The notes: generated by a model not told the origin, from the letters alone. A stretch of 64,000 bases of DNA from Desulfuribacillus alkaliarsenatis (GCF_001730225.1 NZ_MIJE01000034.1:1-64000), one strand, 5' to 3'; positions 1-9,627 are shown, counted from the stretch's first letter. Made by a program: numbers and translations.

Positions 1-104
1 CCGAGCTTTTCAACAACTTTGGAAGAACGCTTTCCATTTTCGTAAATTGATTTAACCACATATAAAGATGCAGCATTTTTTGAATTAACAATTTGTAGCC
101 TCAT
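1..104 (-). CDS. IS1634-family transposase, N-terminal 34 residues (cut by window edge)
   Basis: Reading the minus strand from the ATG at 104 gives 34 codons that run off the window. The start MRLQIVNSKNAASLYVVKSI followed by YENGKRSSKVVEKLG is the typical amino end of IS1634-type transposases, which are DDE enzymes of the IS4 superfamily. A GGGG-type ribosome binding site lies upstream at about 115-118. The catalytic part is not visible, so intactness cannot be judged. The family call rests on recognition of this short N-terminus alone. Confidence 0.65.
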   Translation of the reverse strand, partial: MRLQIVNSKNAASLYVVKSIYENGKRSSKVVEKL

Positions 105-134
105 TTATACACCGTCCCCTTGTCGATTGCTTAT

Positions 135-162
135 ATTATAACACATTGTGAAACATTGTGCA
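135..162 (-). promoter_or_regulatory. Probable transposase promoter with extended -10
   Basis: On the minus strand a TATAAT box (140-135) is preceded by TG at the extended -10 position, giving TGTTATAAT. A weak -35 box TGCACA lies at 162-157 with a 16-base spacer. It faces the transposase start about 30 bases downstream. Confidence 0.4.
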
Positions 163-192
163 CTATATAAATAGAAAAATTGACAAAAAAAT

Positions 193-210
193 AAGCCTAC
201 ATCAAGGCTT
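193..210. terminator. Hairpin near the IS end, T-rich on both sides
   Basis: AAGCCT (193-198) and AGGCTT (205-210) form a perfect 6-bp stem with a 6-base loop. Read on the minus strand it is followed directly by ATTTTTTTG, as in an intrinsic terminator. Read on the plus strand a run of Ts begins eight bases later. It lies between the outer end of the IS and the transposase promoter, where it would stop transcripts entering from flanking genes. Confidence 0.5.
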
Positions 211-249
211 GTTGGGATTTTTTCTTTATTAAAGTGTCAAAGACCCGGG

Positions 250-429
250 ATGTTGAACGCCATTAATGAAGTTACACAGGCCACTAATGAAGGAGCAGAA
301 GGAATTACCAATATAGCAGAAAAAGCAAGTGTTTTTACGAGTAGAACTGAAGATATGGTTTCACAAATGAAAGAGACTAGAAACAATACTGAGCAACTAG
401 CTGTTAAGATGGCACAGTTCAAAGTGTAA
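250..429 (+). pseudogene. 3' stub of a methyl-accepting chemotaxis protein gene
   Basis: The plus strand encodes 59 residues ending in TAA: MLNAINEVTQATNEGAEGIT and so on to KMAQFKV. The heptad-like spacing and the NEGAEGITNIAEKAS stretch match the last helix of a chemoreceptor signalling domain. No ribosome binding site, no sensor and no receptor tip lie upstream, because the frame runs straight into the end of the insertion sequence. The gene was presumably split by the IS, with its 5' part outside the window, so this fragment is not expected to be expressed as a functional protein. Confidence 0.7.
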
Positions 430-532
430 ATAATCAGATTGGTAACACAATCCCTCTTTACTACTAGCTACGAAAAGAATAGAATATAGGTAAATATAAT
501 AGATATAGATAGCGAAAAGGAGCTAGTGGCAA

Positions 533-2551
533 ATGAGTGGGATTCGTGGTCGATTAATAATTTTATTTGGAGGGCTTATTGCTATTGTCTGTGTAGGTTT
601 AGGCATGGGGGCAGTTTATATTGCGTCCAATGCACTAGAGGCAGAAATTGAAACAGTAATCCCTCAGAAAGCAGAAGATGCGGCAAAATTAATTGACAGC
701 ATGATGGATGCTCAGTTTACTTTTCTAGAAGGTGTTGCCAAAATCGAGACTATCAGTGACCCTACGATACCCCTTGAAGAGAAGATTCTGATTATGCAGA
801 GGGAGCATGAACGGAGCAATTTTTCGCGATTATTGTACGCTGACACGAGAGGGAACGCTTACGCCTCCGATGCTTATTTAGAGACTAATGTAATCGTTGA
901 TGTTTCACAGAGGGACTATTACTACGAAGCGCTGGATGGCAATCGAAGTATTATGGAACCGACCGTAAGTGTTAATCCTGACGACCATGGAGCAACAATT
1001 ATCGTCTATGCAGTACCAATCTATCATAACAACCAGACAGTGGGTGTGCTTATTGCTGTTGGACAAGCAGCCTATTTGAACAATATAGCAGAAAGCATTC
1101 AATATGGAGACACAGGGTACGCATATATAATTAATGCGGAAGGGGTAATAATAGCCCATCCTAATGTTGAGTATGTTGAAACTCAGTTCAACCCAATTGA
1201 ATCGGCAAGGACGGATGTTCAATATCAGAGCTTGGCTGCACAGGTACAACGGATGATTAACCGTGAGAATAGCTACGGGGAGTATACATTTAACAATGTT
1301 GATTTGTATGTAGGGTTTGCACCTGTGGAAAACAGCACTTGGTCAGTAGCAGTCGGTGTTCATAAAGAAGAAGTTCTAGCAGATATTCCAGTTATGAGAA
1401 GATCATTAATGACGGGAAGTGCACTTGCTCTATTGATAGGTCTAATAGCTGCATATTTTATTGGCAGAAATATCTCAACTCCAATTCGAACGATAACAGA
1501 GACGGTGAAGGTTATCTCAACAGGTGATTTAACACCTTCTGTACCAGCTGATGTAATGAGCCGAAAAGATGAGACAGGCGAGATTGCAATAGCGATTCAT
1601 AATATGAAAGAAAACCTAACGGAAATTGTTTCTGCAATGTCAATGAATTCCCAGCAGGTAGCTTCATCATCAGAACAGCTACTAGCCAGCGCCGAACAGA
1701 CTATGGATGCGACCAATCAATCTGCAGCATCTGCTCAGGAAGTAGCAGAAGGAGCAGAAAGGCAGGTCGCTAGCTCAGACGAAACAGCGCGGGCAATGGA
1801 GGAAATGGCACTTGGGGTAACAAGGGTTGCCGAATCTTCCATGAGTATCTCTGAGTCCGCAAGTGACATGCAGAATAAAGCCAAAGAAGGAAATGAAGCA
1901 TTAAAACAGACAATTATGAAAATGGGATCCGTTAGACAGGGAACAGAATCAACGGCTTCAGTTATAAAAGCATTAAACGAGCAATCGGCTAAAATTAATG
2001 ACATCATAGGGATTATCACCAACATAGCAGAACAGACAAACCTACTAGCATTAAACGCTGCCATAGAAGCTGCTAGGGCAGGGGAAGCGGGCAGAGGATT
2101 TGCTGTTGTAGCTGATGAAATTCGTAAGCTGGCAGATCAATCATCAAATTCAGCAGGACAAATAAAAGCACTAATTGAAGTTGTACAACAGCACACCAAT
2201 AAAGCTGTTAACTCGATGGACCAAAGCAAAACAGAGGTTATTGATAGTACGGAAATGGTTGAGAACGTAGGAGTTATCTTCAAAGAAATAATGGACTCAA
2301 TTCAAGCTGTAACAAGCCAGATAGAAGAGATATCTTCTGCATCAGAAGAAATGTCTGCAGGAGCAGAAGAAGTAACAGCATCGGTCAATGATTTAGCAAG
2401 CATAGCGAAGACATCTTCAGACCATATGCAGAGCCTAGCGGCCACCTCTGAAGAACAGCTAGCAACCATGGAAGAGGTAACAAAGCTAGCTGACAGTCTA
2501 TCCAATATGGCAGATGAACTAAAGAAGATTGTAGAGAAGTTTAAGATATAG
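533..2551 (+). CDS. Methyl-accepting chemotaxis protein with extracellular dCache sensor
   Basis: This is a 672-residue transmembrane chemoreceptor. Hydrophobic segment 1 spans about residues 8-30, the extracellular double-Cache region about 35-285, segment 2 about 293-312 and HAMP about 313-367. The long coiled-coil signalling domain has its tip around residues 498-535 ([19 protein letters not shown], then [15 protein letters not shown]). Double-Cache domains usually bind small ligands such as amino acids or carboxylates; the ligand here cannot be read from sequence. AAGGAG at 517-522 supports the ATG start. The gene is monocistronic and closed by a strong terminator. It should feed a CheA such as that at 17.6 kb, but its helix pattern differs from the receptor in that operon, so the two may belong to different arrays. 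Confidence 0.93.
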   Translation: MSGIRGRLIILFGGLIAIVCVGLGMGAVYIASNALEAEIETVIPQKAEDAAKLIDSMMDAQFTFLEGVAKIETISDPTIPLEEKILIMQREHERSNFSRLLYADTRGNAYASDAYLETNVIVDVSQRDYYYEALDGNRSIMEPTVSVNPDDHGATIIVYAVPIYHNNQTVGVLIAVGQAAYLNNIAESIQYGDTGYAYIINAEGVIIAHPNVEYVETQFNPIESARTDVQYQSLAAQVQRMINRENSYGEYTFNNVDLYVGFAPVENSTWSVAVGVHKEEVLADIPVMRRSLMTGSALALLIGLIAAYFIGRNISTPIRTITETVKVISTGDLTPSVPADVMSRKDETGEIAIAIHNMKENLTEIVSAMSMNSQQVASSSEQLLASAEQTMDATNQSAASAQEVAEGAERQVASSDETARAMEEMALGVTRVAESSMSISESASDMQNKAKEGNEALKQTIMKMGSVRQGTESTASVIKALNEQSAKINDIIGIITNIAEQTNLLALNAAIEAARAGEAGRGFAVVADEIRKLADQSSNSAGQIKALIEVVQQHTNKAVNSMDQSKTEVIDSTEMVENVGVIFKEIMDSIQAVTSQIEEISSASEEMSAGAEEVTASVNDLASIAKTSSDHMQSLAATSEEQLATMEEVTKLADSLSNMADELKKIVEKFKI

Positions 2552-2563
2552 AGTAAGTAAGCG

Positions 2564-2612
2564 AAACTCCCATGTAGGTAGTTAATAAACTACTATACTA
2601 TGGGAGTTTTGT
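2564..2612 (+). terminator. Intrinsic terminator after the chemoreceptor gene
   Basis: AAACTCCCAT (2564-2573) pairs with ATGGGAGTTT (2600-2609), and an inner stem GTAGTT/AACTAC sits in the loop. The stem is followed by TGTTTTGG. Confidence 0.85.
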
Positions 2613-2678
2613 TTTGGAGATCCAAATTTATAATTCCATATCCCACCGTTATCGTGCTATAATAAATTTCGGAGATAT

Positions 2679-5528
2679 TTGTCGAATAATGGCATATCAG
2701 TGCATTTGCACGGGGGTGGGTTAGTGGATTTTTCAATATTTTTATACATTCTTCTACTTGCTGTATTTCTATATTTAATAATTGCAGGATTTGCTTTAAA
2801 GTATCGAGAGGTTGAAGGTGCTTATGGTTTCTCTGTACTTATGATTGCAACTGCCGTTTATTGCTTAGGATATTTTTTTCAATTACAAAGCACTGACGAG
2901 CAAGCGGTGACTACATGGATTAACTTTCAATATATTGGAGCCGCTAGTATTCCAGGAATATGGTTGGTGTTCGTAATTCGTTATTGTGGTTTAGGGTATT
3001 GGTTAACACCTGGCAAGATGATTGGGATTGGAGCAATACCAGCAATAACAGTCCTGTCTGCTAATTCAACTTTTGTAGATAGTTGGTTATACTCAGGGGT
3101 ACAGCTAGAATTTGTTGAAGGGATTACACTTGTTAAGTACAATTTACTTTTCGGATATTATATATTTTTTGTCTATGCATTACTTTCTGTTTTAATTGGT
3201 TTAGCGCTATTGATATATAGCTATTTTAAGTTCAAGCAAGATAATAATAGTAAACGATTTTTGTTACTTTCTATAGGTGCGGCTGTTCCTTTACTTGCAT
3301 ATATTGTGTCTGTTACTAGTACGAGTTCGTTGAATCTGGATTTGGTGCCCTTATCTTCACTATTAACGGCGTTTATTTATCTTTATAATGTTTATACATA
3401 TGAAATGTTTCGTTCTGTGTCAATAAGTAAAGATGTTATATACAATACGTTACAGGACGCGATAATCGTAACGAATGACAAGCATTGTATAACGGAGATG
3501 AATCACACTGCCCAAAAATATTTTGGGGAACTTGAAAAAGTTATTGGGAAATCAATTGACGAGATATTATCTAAGATTGACGCTCAAGGAGTATTTAGAT
3601 ATCAAGGACAAGCACTGTGGTTTTCAATAAAAGTAAACCCCATCGATATTTTTGACAATAGAGATTCACTAACGAACAATAATTTATATATACTTCGAGA
3701 TGTTACGGACAGTGTGTTAGCTCAGCAAGCTTTATATGAAAGTGAAGAGAAGTATCGAACATTATTCGATCATATGCAGGAAGGTTTTGCTTTTCATGAG
3801 ATTATATGTGACGAGCAAGGACAGGCCGTAGATTATAGATTTCTAGATGTGAACCCTTCATTTGAAAGAATTACTGGTTTACAAAAAGAGCAGATTGTTG
3901 GTCAACGAGTTTTAGATATCCTTCCAAATACGGAGTCGTACTGGATTGAAGAGTACGGTAAGGTTGCACTGCAGGGTACTTCAATTACATTTGAAAATTA
4001 TTCAATAGAAGTTGAAAAATATTTTTCGGTAACGGCCTTTAGTCCTCAACATGGTCAGTTTGCTGTAATCTTTTTTGATATAACGGATCGGGTTTTGCTA
4101 GAGAAAGCGACGTTTAAAGAAAAGGAACGGTTACGTACAACTCTAATGTCTGTTGGTGACGGAGTTATAGTTACGGATAAGCAAGCAAATGTAGTAATGC
4201 TTAATAACGTAGCACAGACTCTCACCGGATACTCTGAAGAAGAGGCTGCAGGTATGCCTTTTTCTAAGGTGTTTACAATAATTAATCAAGAAACAAAACA
4301 AAAGTGCAAAGACCCTGTGGAGTTAGTGTTGAAATCTGGGAAGATAGAGACCTTAGAAGAGAATACTTTATTGATAGCGAAAGATGGTACAAAAACAATG
4401 ATAGCCGATAGTGCGGCGCCCATTTTGGTTAAAAACGTGGAAATCCAAGGTGTTGTAGTTGTTTTCCGTGATATCACAGAAGAATTTGAGAGGCAAGAAC
4501 AGATAACATATCTAAGCTACCATGACCAGCTGACTGGGTTATATAATCGCAGATATTTTGAAGAGCAGCTTAAGCGTGTTGATACAGAACGCAATCTTCC
4601 TTTGAGTATGATTGTAATTGATGTAAATAGTTTGAAGCTGATTAATGACTCCTTTGGTCATACGATGGGCGACAAGTTAATTCAAAAGACAGCGGAAATC
4701 CTGCGCTCAGCATGTCGGGCTGATGAGATTATAGCCCGTTGGGGTGGTGATGAGTTTGTTGTTTTATTACCAAATACAGCACTTGAGCAAGTGGCTAGTG
4801 TAGGAGAGCGGATTATACAATTAACTAAAGAATTTGATTTTGCTCCAGTACTTATTTCGTTGTCCGTTGGCTGGGCTACAAAGTTAGACAGCTGTGAAGA
4901 TACTCAAGAGATTTTTAAGCAAGCGGAAGACAGAATGTACCGACATAAGCTGCTTTACAGTGATAAAATAAAGCGGCAAATAATTGAAAAAATCAACCAA
5001 CATCTGCATCGCGTCAGTAAGGATGAAGAACAGCACGCCCTGCGAGTTGCAAAACTTTGTACGTGTATCGCTGAAAAACTAGTAATGCCTCGTGAGGATA
5101 AACAAGACTTAATAACTGCAGCAAAAGTTCATGACATAGGAAAAATTGCGATTAATACGGAAATATTAGACAAAGCAGGTCCGCTATCGGAAGAAGAGTG
5201 GATTGAAATGAAACGGCATCCAGAGGTCGGATTTCGCATACTGAGTGCAGTCAATGATTTTTCTAATATAGCTGAAATTGTATTGTCGCATCATGAACAT
5301 TGGGATGGATCTGGTTATCCTAAGGGTTTAAGAGGAAAGGAAATACCAATACATTCGCGAGTTTTATCAGTAGCAGAGGCTTTTGATAGTATGACGCATA
5401 ATAGTTCTTACCGCAAAGCTATTTCTGAAGCAGACGCTTTAAGGAAGCTACAAGAGCAAGCGGGCAAGCAATTTGACCCAGAGGTAGTAAAGCTATTATC
5501 TGAGATTATCAATAATGATATATGTTAA
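2679..5528 (+). CDS. Membrane PAS-GGDEF-HD-GYP cyclic-di-GMP protein
   Basis: A 949-residue protein whose N-terminal 225 residues form seven hydrophobic segments like the histidine-kinase N-terminal 7TM sensor module. Three PAS-like regions follow (about 250-345, 350-470 and 480-610), then a GGDEF domain and a C-terminal HD-GYP domain. The cyclase signature WGGDEF is intact near residue 687. The phosphodiesterase domain keeps the HD pair (HDIGK near 818) and GYPKGLRG near 879. Both opposing activities may therefore be present, making and breaking the second messenger c-di-GMP. The start is a TTG at 2679 behind GGAG at 2671; spacing is short, so the exact start is less certain. TATAAT at 2660-2665 could be its -10 box. 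Likely roles are control of motility or attachment, which is inference. Confidence 0.9.
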   Translation: MSNNGISVHLHGGGLVDFSIFLYILLLAVFLYLIIAGFALKYREVEGAYGFSVLMIATAVYCLGYFFQLQSTDEQAVTTWINFQYIGAASIPGIWLVFVIRYCGLGYWLTPGKMIGIGAIPAITVLSANSTFVDSWLYSGVQLEFVEGITLVKYNLLFGYYIFFVYALLSVLIGLALLIYSYFKFKQDNNSKRFLLLSIGAAVPLLAYIVSVTSTSSLNLDLVPLSSLLTAFIYLYNVYTYEMFRSVSISKDVIYNTLQDAIIVTNDKHCITEMNHTAQKYFGELEKVIGKSIDEILSKIDAQGVFRYQGQALWFSIKVNPIDIFDNRDSLTNNNLYILRDVTDSVLAQQALYESEEKYRTLFDHMQEGFAFHEIICDEQGQAVDYRFLDVNPSFERITGLQKEQIVGQRVLDILPNTESYWIEEYGKVALQGTSITFENYSIEVEKYFSVTAFSPQHGQFAVIFFDITDRVLLEKATFKEKERLRTTLMSVGDGVIVTDKQANVVMLNNVAQTLTGYSEEEAAGMPFSKVFTIINQETKQKCKDPVELVLKSGKIETLEENTLLIAKDGTKTMIADSAAPILVKNVEIQGVVVVFRDITEEFERQEQITYLSYHDQLTGLYNRRYFEEQLKRVDTERNLPLSMIVIDVNSLKLINDSFGHTMGDKLIQKTAEILRSACRADEIIARWGGDEFVVLLPNTALEQVASVGERIIQLTKEFDFAPVLISLSVGWATKLDSCEDTQEIFKQAEDRMYRHKLLYSDKIKRQIIEKINQHLHRVSKDEEQHALRVAKLCTCIAEKLVMPREDKQDLITAAKVHDIGKIAINTEILDKAGPLSEEEWIEMKRHPEVGFRILSAVNDFSNIAEIVLSHHEHWDGSGYPKGLRGKEIPIHSRVLSVAEAFDSMTHNSSYRKAISEADALRKLQEQAGKQFDPEVVKLLSEIINNDIC

Positions 5529-5673
5529 AAAGATCAATATATAAATAAGAATTAGTATAAATATAAATATAAATATGAAAAAATGATGAAGATAGCCCTG
5601 TTGTTTAATGTTTAATTATAGTATGATTAACTATAGTGACATTTGTTAGTTTCAAAGACAGGGGTCGATTGAT

Positions 5674-7560
5674 ATGGAATTTGGTTTGAGAGCAAAGGTG
5701 ATTATCGCAATTGTTGTGTTAATTATGTTTTGCTCTCTAATTTTTACTGTGCGATTAAACATACAAAGCCAAGCATTGCTGGATGAAAGGCAACAACTAT
5801 TAACCCATATTAGCTTAGACCCAGTGGAGCGAAGAATCAGTGTAATCCATAGTAAACTGGAACTAGTCGCTATTCAAATTGAGCACAATAATGAGATTAT
5901 TTCTGCTTTTGTAGAAAGAGACCGTGAGCAATTAGCTAGGGCAGTAGATCCTATTATGGAACAGCTTGTTATGAATAATATAAATGTACTTCATTTTCAC
6001 TTACCTGATGCAACTACATTCTATAGAGGGCATAACCCAGCTCTTTATGGTGATAATCTATATTTTCGAAATATGGTACTTGAGATTACTGAGAATAAGG
6101 AGTCAATCAGTGGCTTTGAATTTGGAATATCAGGGCTTAACTATAGAGTTGTTAAACCAATATTTATCGATGGTGAGTACATTGGAAGTTTTGAGGTTGG
6201 AGAAACAATTGGCAATCATGTTCTTGATGTTTGGAAGCGTGCGGGTGCGGGTGAATGGTACTTATATGAGTTTAACAATGGGGAATTTGGTGAATTATTA
6301 GCTAGTACGTGCGGGCCTTTGTTGACTGAATTGTGTAGTGACAATATAAAGATGCTTACATTAGGAGAAACAACGGAATGTACAGATGGAAAAGAAATTA
6401 TTAACATAGTACCTTTGAATAATTATCAGGGTGAAATTAACTGGGTAGTAGTGAGGGTATATAATAACACAGAGATGATTCAATTACAACATCAGCAGAC
6501 TAGATATAACGTCATTTTTGGAATTGCTCTAGCTAGTATGTTTGGTATAATTAGCTTTATTTTTTTACATCGGTTATTTTCTCCTTTCCATGAATTGATT
6601 AATACAACTGACCAGTGGGCCACTGGTCAATTACAAATCCCATTAAAGATTGTTAATTCTGGTGATGAGCTAGAGAGACTATCAAAAACAATGGAAAACA
6701 TGCGGGTGTCATTAGATATCCAGACAAAGGAGTTACAAGTAAGAAACCAAGAATTGACCATTGTTAATAAAAAACTAAGTGAGTTATATAAACTACGTAA
6801 TGATGAGGTTGCTAAAGCAGCAGAGCTACACAAGAAGTTTCTGCCTAGTAAATTACCAACTATTGAAGGGGCCGAGGTGGCAGCATATTACATGCCTTCC
6901 GGTTTAGTTGGAGGGGATTTTTATAATGCTATCAAGTATGATGATAAGCTGATCACATATATTGTTGATGTTAGTGGTCATGGACTAGATGGAGCAATGA
7001 TGAATGTTTTTATTAGTAATGTAATTAATCAATATATAGAGACTATAAGCAGTCAGCAGGAATCATTCATGCCTTCGGAGCTGTTAGACTATTTGGTTAG
7101 TAAATATCTAAAAGAGGAATTTCCTGCTGATTACCATTTTGCAATAGTTATAATGCTGTATGATTCTAAGCAGCAAACGATTACGTATGTTAATGCGGGG
7201 AATCACATCACTCCGTTTTTTGGCAAAAAAGGTCGGATTGAAAGACTTAAAGAGGCAGGTTTACCAATCTCTACATCTATCCCTAAGGAACTCATGGTAT
7301 ATGAAGATACTGTATTTACAATAGACGTAGATGATTGGGTGTTGTTAGTTAGCTCAGATGGTTTACCAGAACAAGAGTATAAAGGTGAACTGTATGGAGA
7401 AGAGCGTATAGCAAGACTAATCGAAAACAGATATAAGCCTAATGCGAAGGAATTATTGAACACAATAGCAATGGATTTGCGCGAATATACTAGAAAAAGC
7501 ACATATACTGATGATGTTACGATTATTGCATTATCAAGCACTAAAAACAATCGATTCTAA
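5674..7560 (+). CDS. Cache-HAMP-PP2C (RsbU/SpoIIE-type) membrane phosphatase
   Basis: A 628-residue membrane protein. A hydrophobic segment at about 8-28 is followed by a periplasmic-type Cache domain (HFHLPDATTFYRGHNPALYGD pattern near 107-127), a second segment near 278-300, HAMP near 308-347, a short coiled coil and a C-terminal PP2C phosphatase of the SpoIIE/RsbU class. The metal-binding motifs GGDFYN (near 414) and VDVSGHGLDGAMM are intact. Family members dephosphorylate STAS anti-anti-sigma proteins, so an extracellular signal probably controls a partner switch here. No STAS gene is adjacent; the STAS gene at 16.9 kb is a poor target because it lacks the usual serine. The gene stands alone before a strong terminator. 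Confidence 0.9.
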   Translation: MEFGLRAKVIIAIVVLIMFCSLIFTVRLNIQSQALLDERQQLLTHISLDPVERRISVIHSKLELVAIQIEHNNEIISAFVERDREQLARAVDPIMEQLVMNNINVLHFHLPDATTFYRGHNPALYGDNLYFRNMVLEITENKESISGFEFGISGLNYRVVKPIFIDGEYIGSFEVGETIGNHVLDVWKRAGAGEWYLYEFNNGEFGELLASTCGPLLTELCSDNIKMLTLGETTECTDGKEIINIVPLNNYQGEINWVVVRVYNNTEMIQLQHQQTRYNVIFGIALASMFGIISFIFLHRLFSPFHELINTTDQWATGQLQIPLKIVNSGDELERLSKTMENMRVSLDIQTKELQVRNQELTIVNKKLSELYKLRNDEVAKAAELHKKFLPSKLPTIEGAEVAAYYMPSGLVGGDFYNAIKYDDKLITYIVDVSGHGLDGAMMNVFISNVINQYIETISSQQESFMPSELLDYLVSKYLKEEFPADYHFAIVIMLYDSKQQTITYVNAGNHITPFFGKKGRIERLKEAGLPISTSIPKELMVYEDTVFTIDVDDWVLLVSSDGLPEQEYKGELYGEERIARLIENRYKPNAKELLNTIAMDLREYTRKSTYTDDVTIIALSSTKNNRF

Positions 7561-7582
7561 CAATTGCATATTTAAATAGTTT

Positions 7583-7628
7583 AGAAATCCATCGGTGTTA
7601 CAGGAACATGCCGATGGATTTCTTTTTT
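7583..7628 (+). terminator. Intrinsic terminator after the PP2C phosphatase gene
   Basis: AGAAATCCATCGG (7583-7595) and CCGATGGATTTCT (7611-7623) form a perfect 13-bp stem followed by TTTTT. Confidence 0.9.
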
Positions 7629-7709
7629 GGAATAAATTAACCGTATATATTCCAAAGCCAACAAAAACACTAGGAATTATGTATTGACTCTAATAGACAA
7701 CTATAATAA

Positions 7710-7895
7710 CAGTACCCTTGGGCTGTAGGCGCTGAAGTTGATCAAGAAACAATTCAATTATTACAAGAAGCGTTTCTAGCAATTGATGATGAAGAAATTC
7801 TAAGAGGTTTTGGTGCAAGTGGTTTTGCGCTTACATCTGATGAAGACTATGAGCCTATTCGTCAGGTAATGATTCGTACAGGTAAGCTTAACTAG
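7710..7895 (+). pseudogene. phnD: C-terminal remnant of a phosphonate/phosphite-binding protein gene
   Basis: A frame from the stop at 7707 to TAG at 7893-7895 encodes about 61 residues, including QYPWAVGAEVDQETIQLLQE and ending QVMIRTGKLN. This matches the C-terminal end of PhnD/PtxB-type substrate-binding proteins. The following phnE and phnC genes support this. Everything N-terminal is missing: the preceding 80 bases do not read as phnD and the previous gene's terminator is close by. A deletion removed the 5' part, including signal peptide and promoter. This explains most of the 395-base gap between annotated genes. Confidence 0.75.
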
Positions 7896-7955
7896 ATTTG
7901 CATAACTATATTGCTAAATCAGCTAGAATAGTAGTGGCGAAATGAGTGAAGTTCT

Positions 7956-8714
7956 ATGTGGTTAAAGCCTAAAAATATTATAATTGCAATCGTGCTCCTG
8001 CTCTTGGTAGTTTGGAGCGCGGATGCGACACAGGTAAGTTGGACGAAACTAGTAGAAGCTAAGGATCGCCTTTCTCAAATAATGGAGCTATGGTTCCCGC
8101 CGAATTGGAGTAAGGCAGAGCAAGCGTTCAGTGCAACTTTGCTTACCCTGCAAATGGCATTTTTAGGCTCTTTTATAGCTTTGGTGGTTGTGCTTCCTTT
8201 AAGCTTTTTAGCTGCTAAAAATACGGCACCAAATATGACCTTGTATCATACTGTGCGTGGAACTTTTAGTTTTCTGCGTTCTGTTCCTGATATAGTAATA
8301 GGATTAATTCTAGTTATGGCAGTAGGACTTGGCCCGTTTCCTGCTGTTATTGCAATTATGCTTCATAATGTAGGAGTTCTAGGAAAACTAATATCAGAGT
8401 TAATCGAGGCAGCAGAGAAAGGACCGCAAGAAGCTATTCAGTCCCTAGGCTTAGGTAGGTCAATGATTGCGCTCTATGGGGTGATGCCTCAAATATTTCC
8501 AAATGTGTTATCGCAGTTCTTCTATCGTTTTGAGGTTGCCATTAGGACATCATTAATACTTGGTTTTATAGGTGCTGGTGGAATCGGACAGTTACTGTTT
8601 AATTCATTTAGAATTTTCCACTATGCAGATGTAACCTTATACGTAATCTTTATTATGGCATTAGTTATCTTGGTAGATATGCTTGGTAGCTTTGTCCGTA
8701 ATAGGATAATATAA
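7956..8714 (+). CDS. phnE: Phosphonate/phosphite ABC transporter permease
   Basis: A 252-residue integral membrane protein with about six hydrophobic segments and the binding-protein-dependent permease loop (EAAEKGPQEAIQSLGLGR near 148-165), which contacts the ATPase. Overall it matches PhnE of phosphonate and phosphite importers, with length close to the family's usual 260-270. The reading frame is open throughout, unlike its neighbours: the binding protein upstream is a stub and the ATPase 12 bases downstream carries a stop. With no partner it is probably non-functional despite its intact frame. The ribosome binding site before the ATG is weak. Confidence 0.85.
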   Translation: MWLKPKNIIIAIVLLLLVVWSADATQVSWTKLVEAKDRLSQIMELWFPPNWSKAEQAFSATLLTLQMAFLGSFIALVVVLPLSFLAAKNTAPNMTLYHTVRGTFSFLRSVPDIVIGLILVMAVGLGPFPAVIAIMLHNVGVLGKLISELIEAAEKGPQEAIQSLGLGRSMIALYGVMPQIFPNVLSQFFYRFEVAIRTSLILGFIGAGGIGQLLFNSFRIFHYADVTLYVIFIMALVILVDMLGSFVRNRII

Positions 8715-8726
8715 GGGGGGACATCT

Positions 8727-9467
8727 ATGTTAACGATAAAAAACTTAACGACAGTCTATAAAACTAAAAAGGGTGCTGAAAAAGCACTAGATAATGTTTC
8801 CCTTACGATAAATAAAGGTGAATTTATAGGAATATTAGGTCCAAGTGGAGCAGGGAAATCAACATTAATTCGTTGTATAAACCAGCTTGTTCGACCCACC
8901 AGCGGTGAGGTCAATTGGAACCAGAAAGCATTACACACGCTCAAGGGCAAGTAGCTTCGTTTGGCACGACGCGATATTGGAATGATATTTCAGCAATTTC
9001 ATTTAATCCCTAGATTAACGGTTATGCAAAATGCACTGCTAGGTTGCTTCGGTTACCGTAACTTCTGGAGTAATGTATTCGGCGTAACAACTAAGGAACA
9101 GAAAAAACAAGCGATGGAAGCTTTAGAACGCGTTGGCATTGTGCATATGGCAGATAAACGTGTAGATCAGCTAAGTGGAGGTCAGCAGCAACGTGTAGCA
9201 ATTGCCCGCGTATTAATGCAAAATCCGCAGCTATTGCTAGGTGATGAGCCTGTAGCAAGTCTCGACCCAGTTACCAGTAAAAAGGTGCTGCAGCTTATAA
9301 AAGACATTCATGCTTCCGAAGGTATGACAACTATCATAAATTTACATGATGTAGGTTTGGCGACTTCCTTTTGCGAACGCATCATTGGTTTATCCAATGG
9401 TAAGGTTGTATTCGATGACACGCCAGATAAGGTAGATGAAGAAGTCATGCAATTGATATACGATTAA
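8727..9467 (+). pseudogene. phnC: Phosphonate/phosphite ABC transporter ATPase with in-frame stop
   Basis: The frame from 8727 to 9467 encodes a full PhnC-like ATPase of about 246 residues except for a single TAG at 8952-8954. Before it lies the Walker A motif GPSGAGKST; after it lie the Q-loop (GMIFQQF), the signature LSGGQQQRVAIAR and Walker B LLLGDEPVASLDP. Both halves are in the same frame, so one base substitution explains the break. No good ribosome binding site precedes the ATG-less second half, although TTG at 8961 could in principle restart. A reversion, suppressor or sequencing error would restore it. Together with the phnD stub it indicates recent decay of the locus. Confidence 0.85.
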
Positions 9468-9547
9468 AGAATCTAATAAATTAAATGAAATTCAAATAGC
9501 ACTCTGAGAGGTAGAGATAGATCTAGCACTTAGGGTGCTTATCTGCG

Positions 9548-9576
9548 TTGACTAATACTGATAAATGTTGGACAAT
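9548..9576 (+). promoter_or_regulatory. Possible sigma-A promoter for the PAS-PP2C-HATPase gene
   Basis: TTGACT at 9548-9553 and GACAAT at 9571-9576 are separated by 17 bases. The expected transcript start is about 45 bases before the chosen ATG. The -10 box is only a partial match. Confidence 0.4.
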
Positions 9577-9627
9577 AGCTGTAGAACAATTGCTTTGTTT
9601 ATATTGGATGTGTATAGGAGAATGCTT

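Larger units (their letters stand above)
1..246 (-). mobile_element. End of an IS1634-type insertion sequence (partial)
   Basis: The stretch holds the first codons of a transposase on the minus strand, its promoter, and a hairpin between promoter and outer end. It stops where a chemoreceptor reading frame begins in mid-protein near position 247-250. The outer boundary is placed by where receptor-like coding resumes, so it is good to about ten bases. The other end, and therefore the terminal inverted repeat and any target duplication, lies outside the window. Confidence 0.55.

Noticed and set aside
905-1249. Antisense frame of 114 codons inside the first receptor gene
   Set aside because: No ribosome site or family match; it is the complement of a conserved receptor domain.
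7684-7707. TTGACT and TATAAT as a promoter of the phnD remnant
   Set aside because: The spacer is only 12 bases, too short for sigma-A recognition.
8952-8954. Readthrough or pyrrolysine at the phnC TAG
   Set aside because: No sign of recoding machinery or context; phnD beside it is also broken, so decay is simpler.
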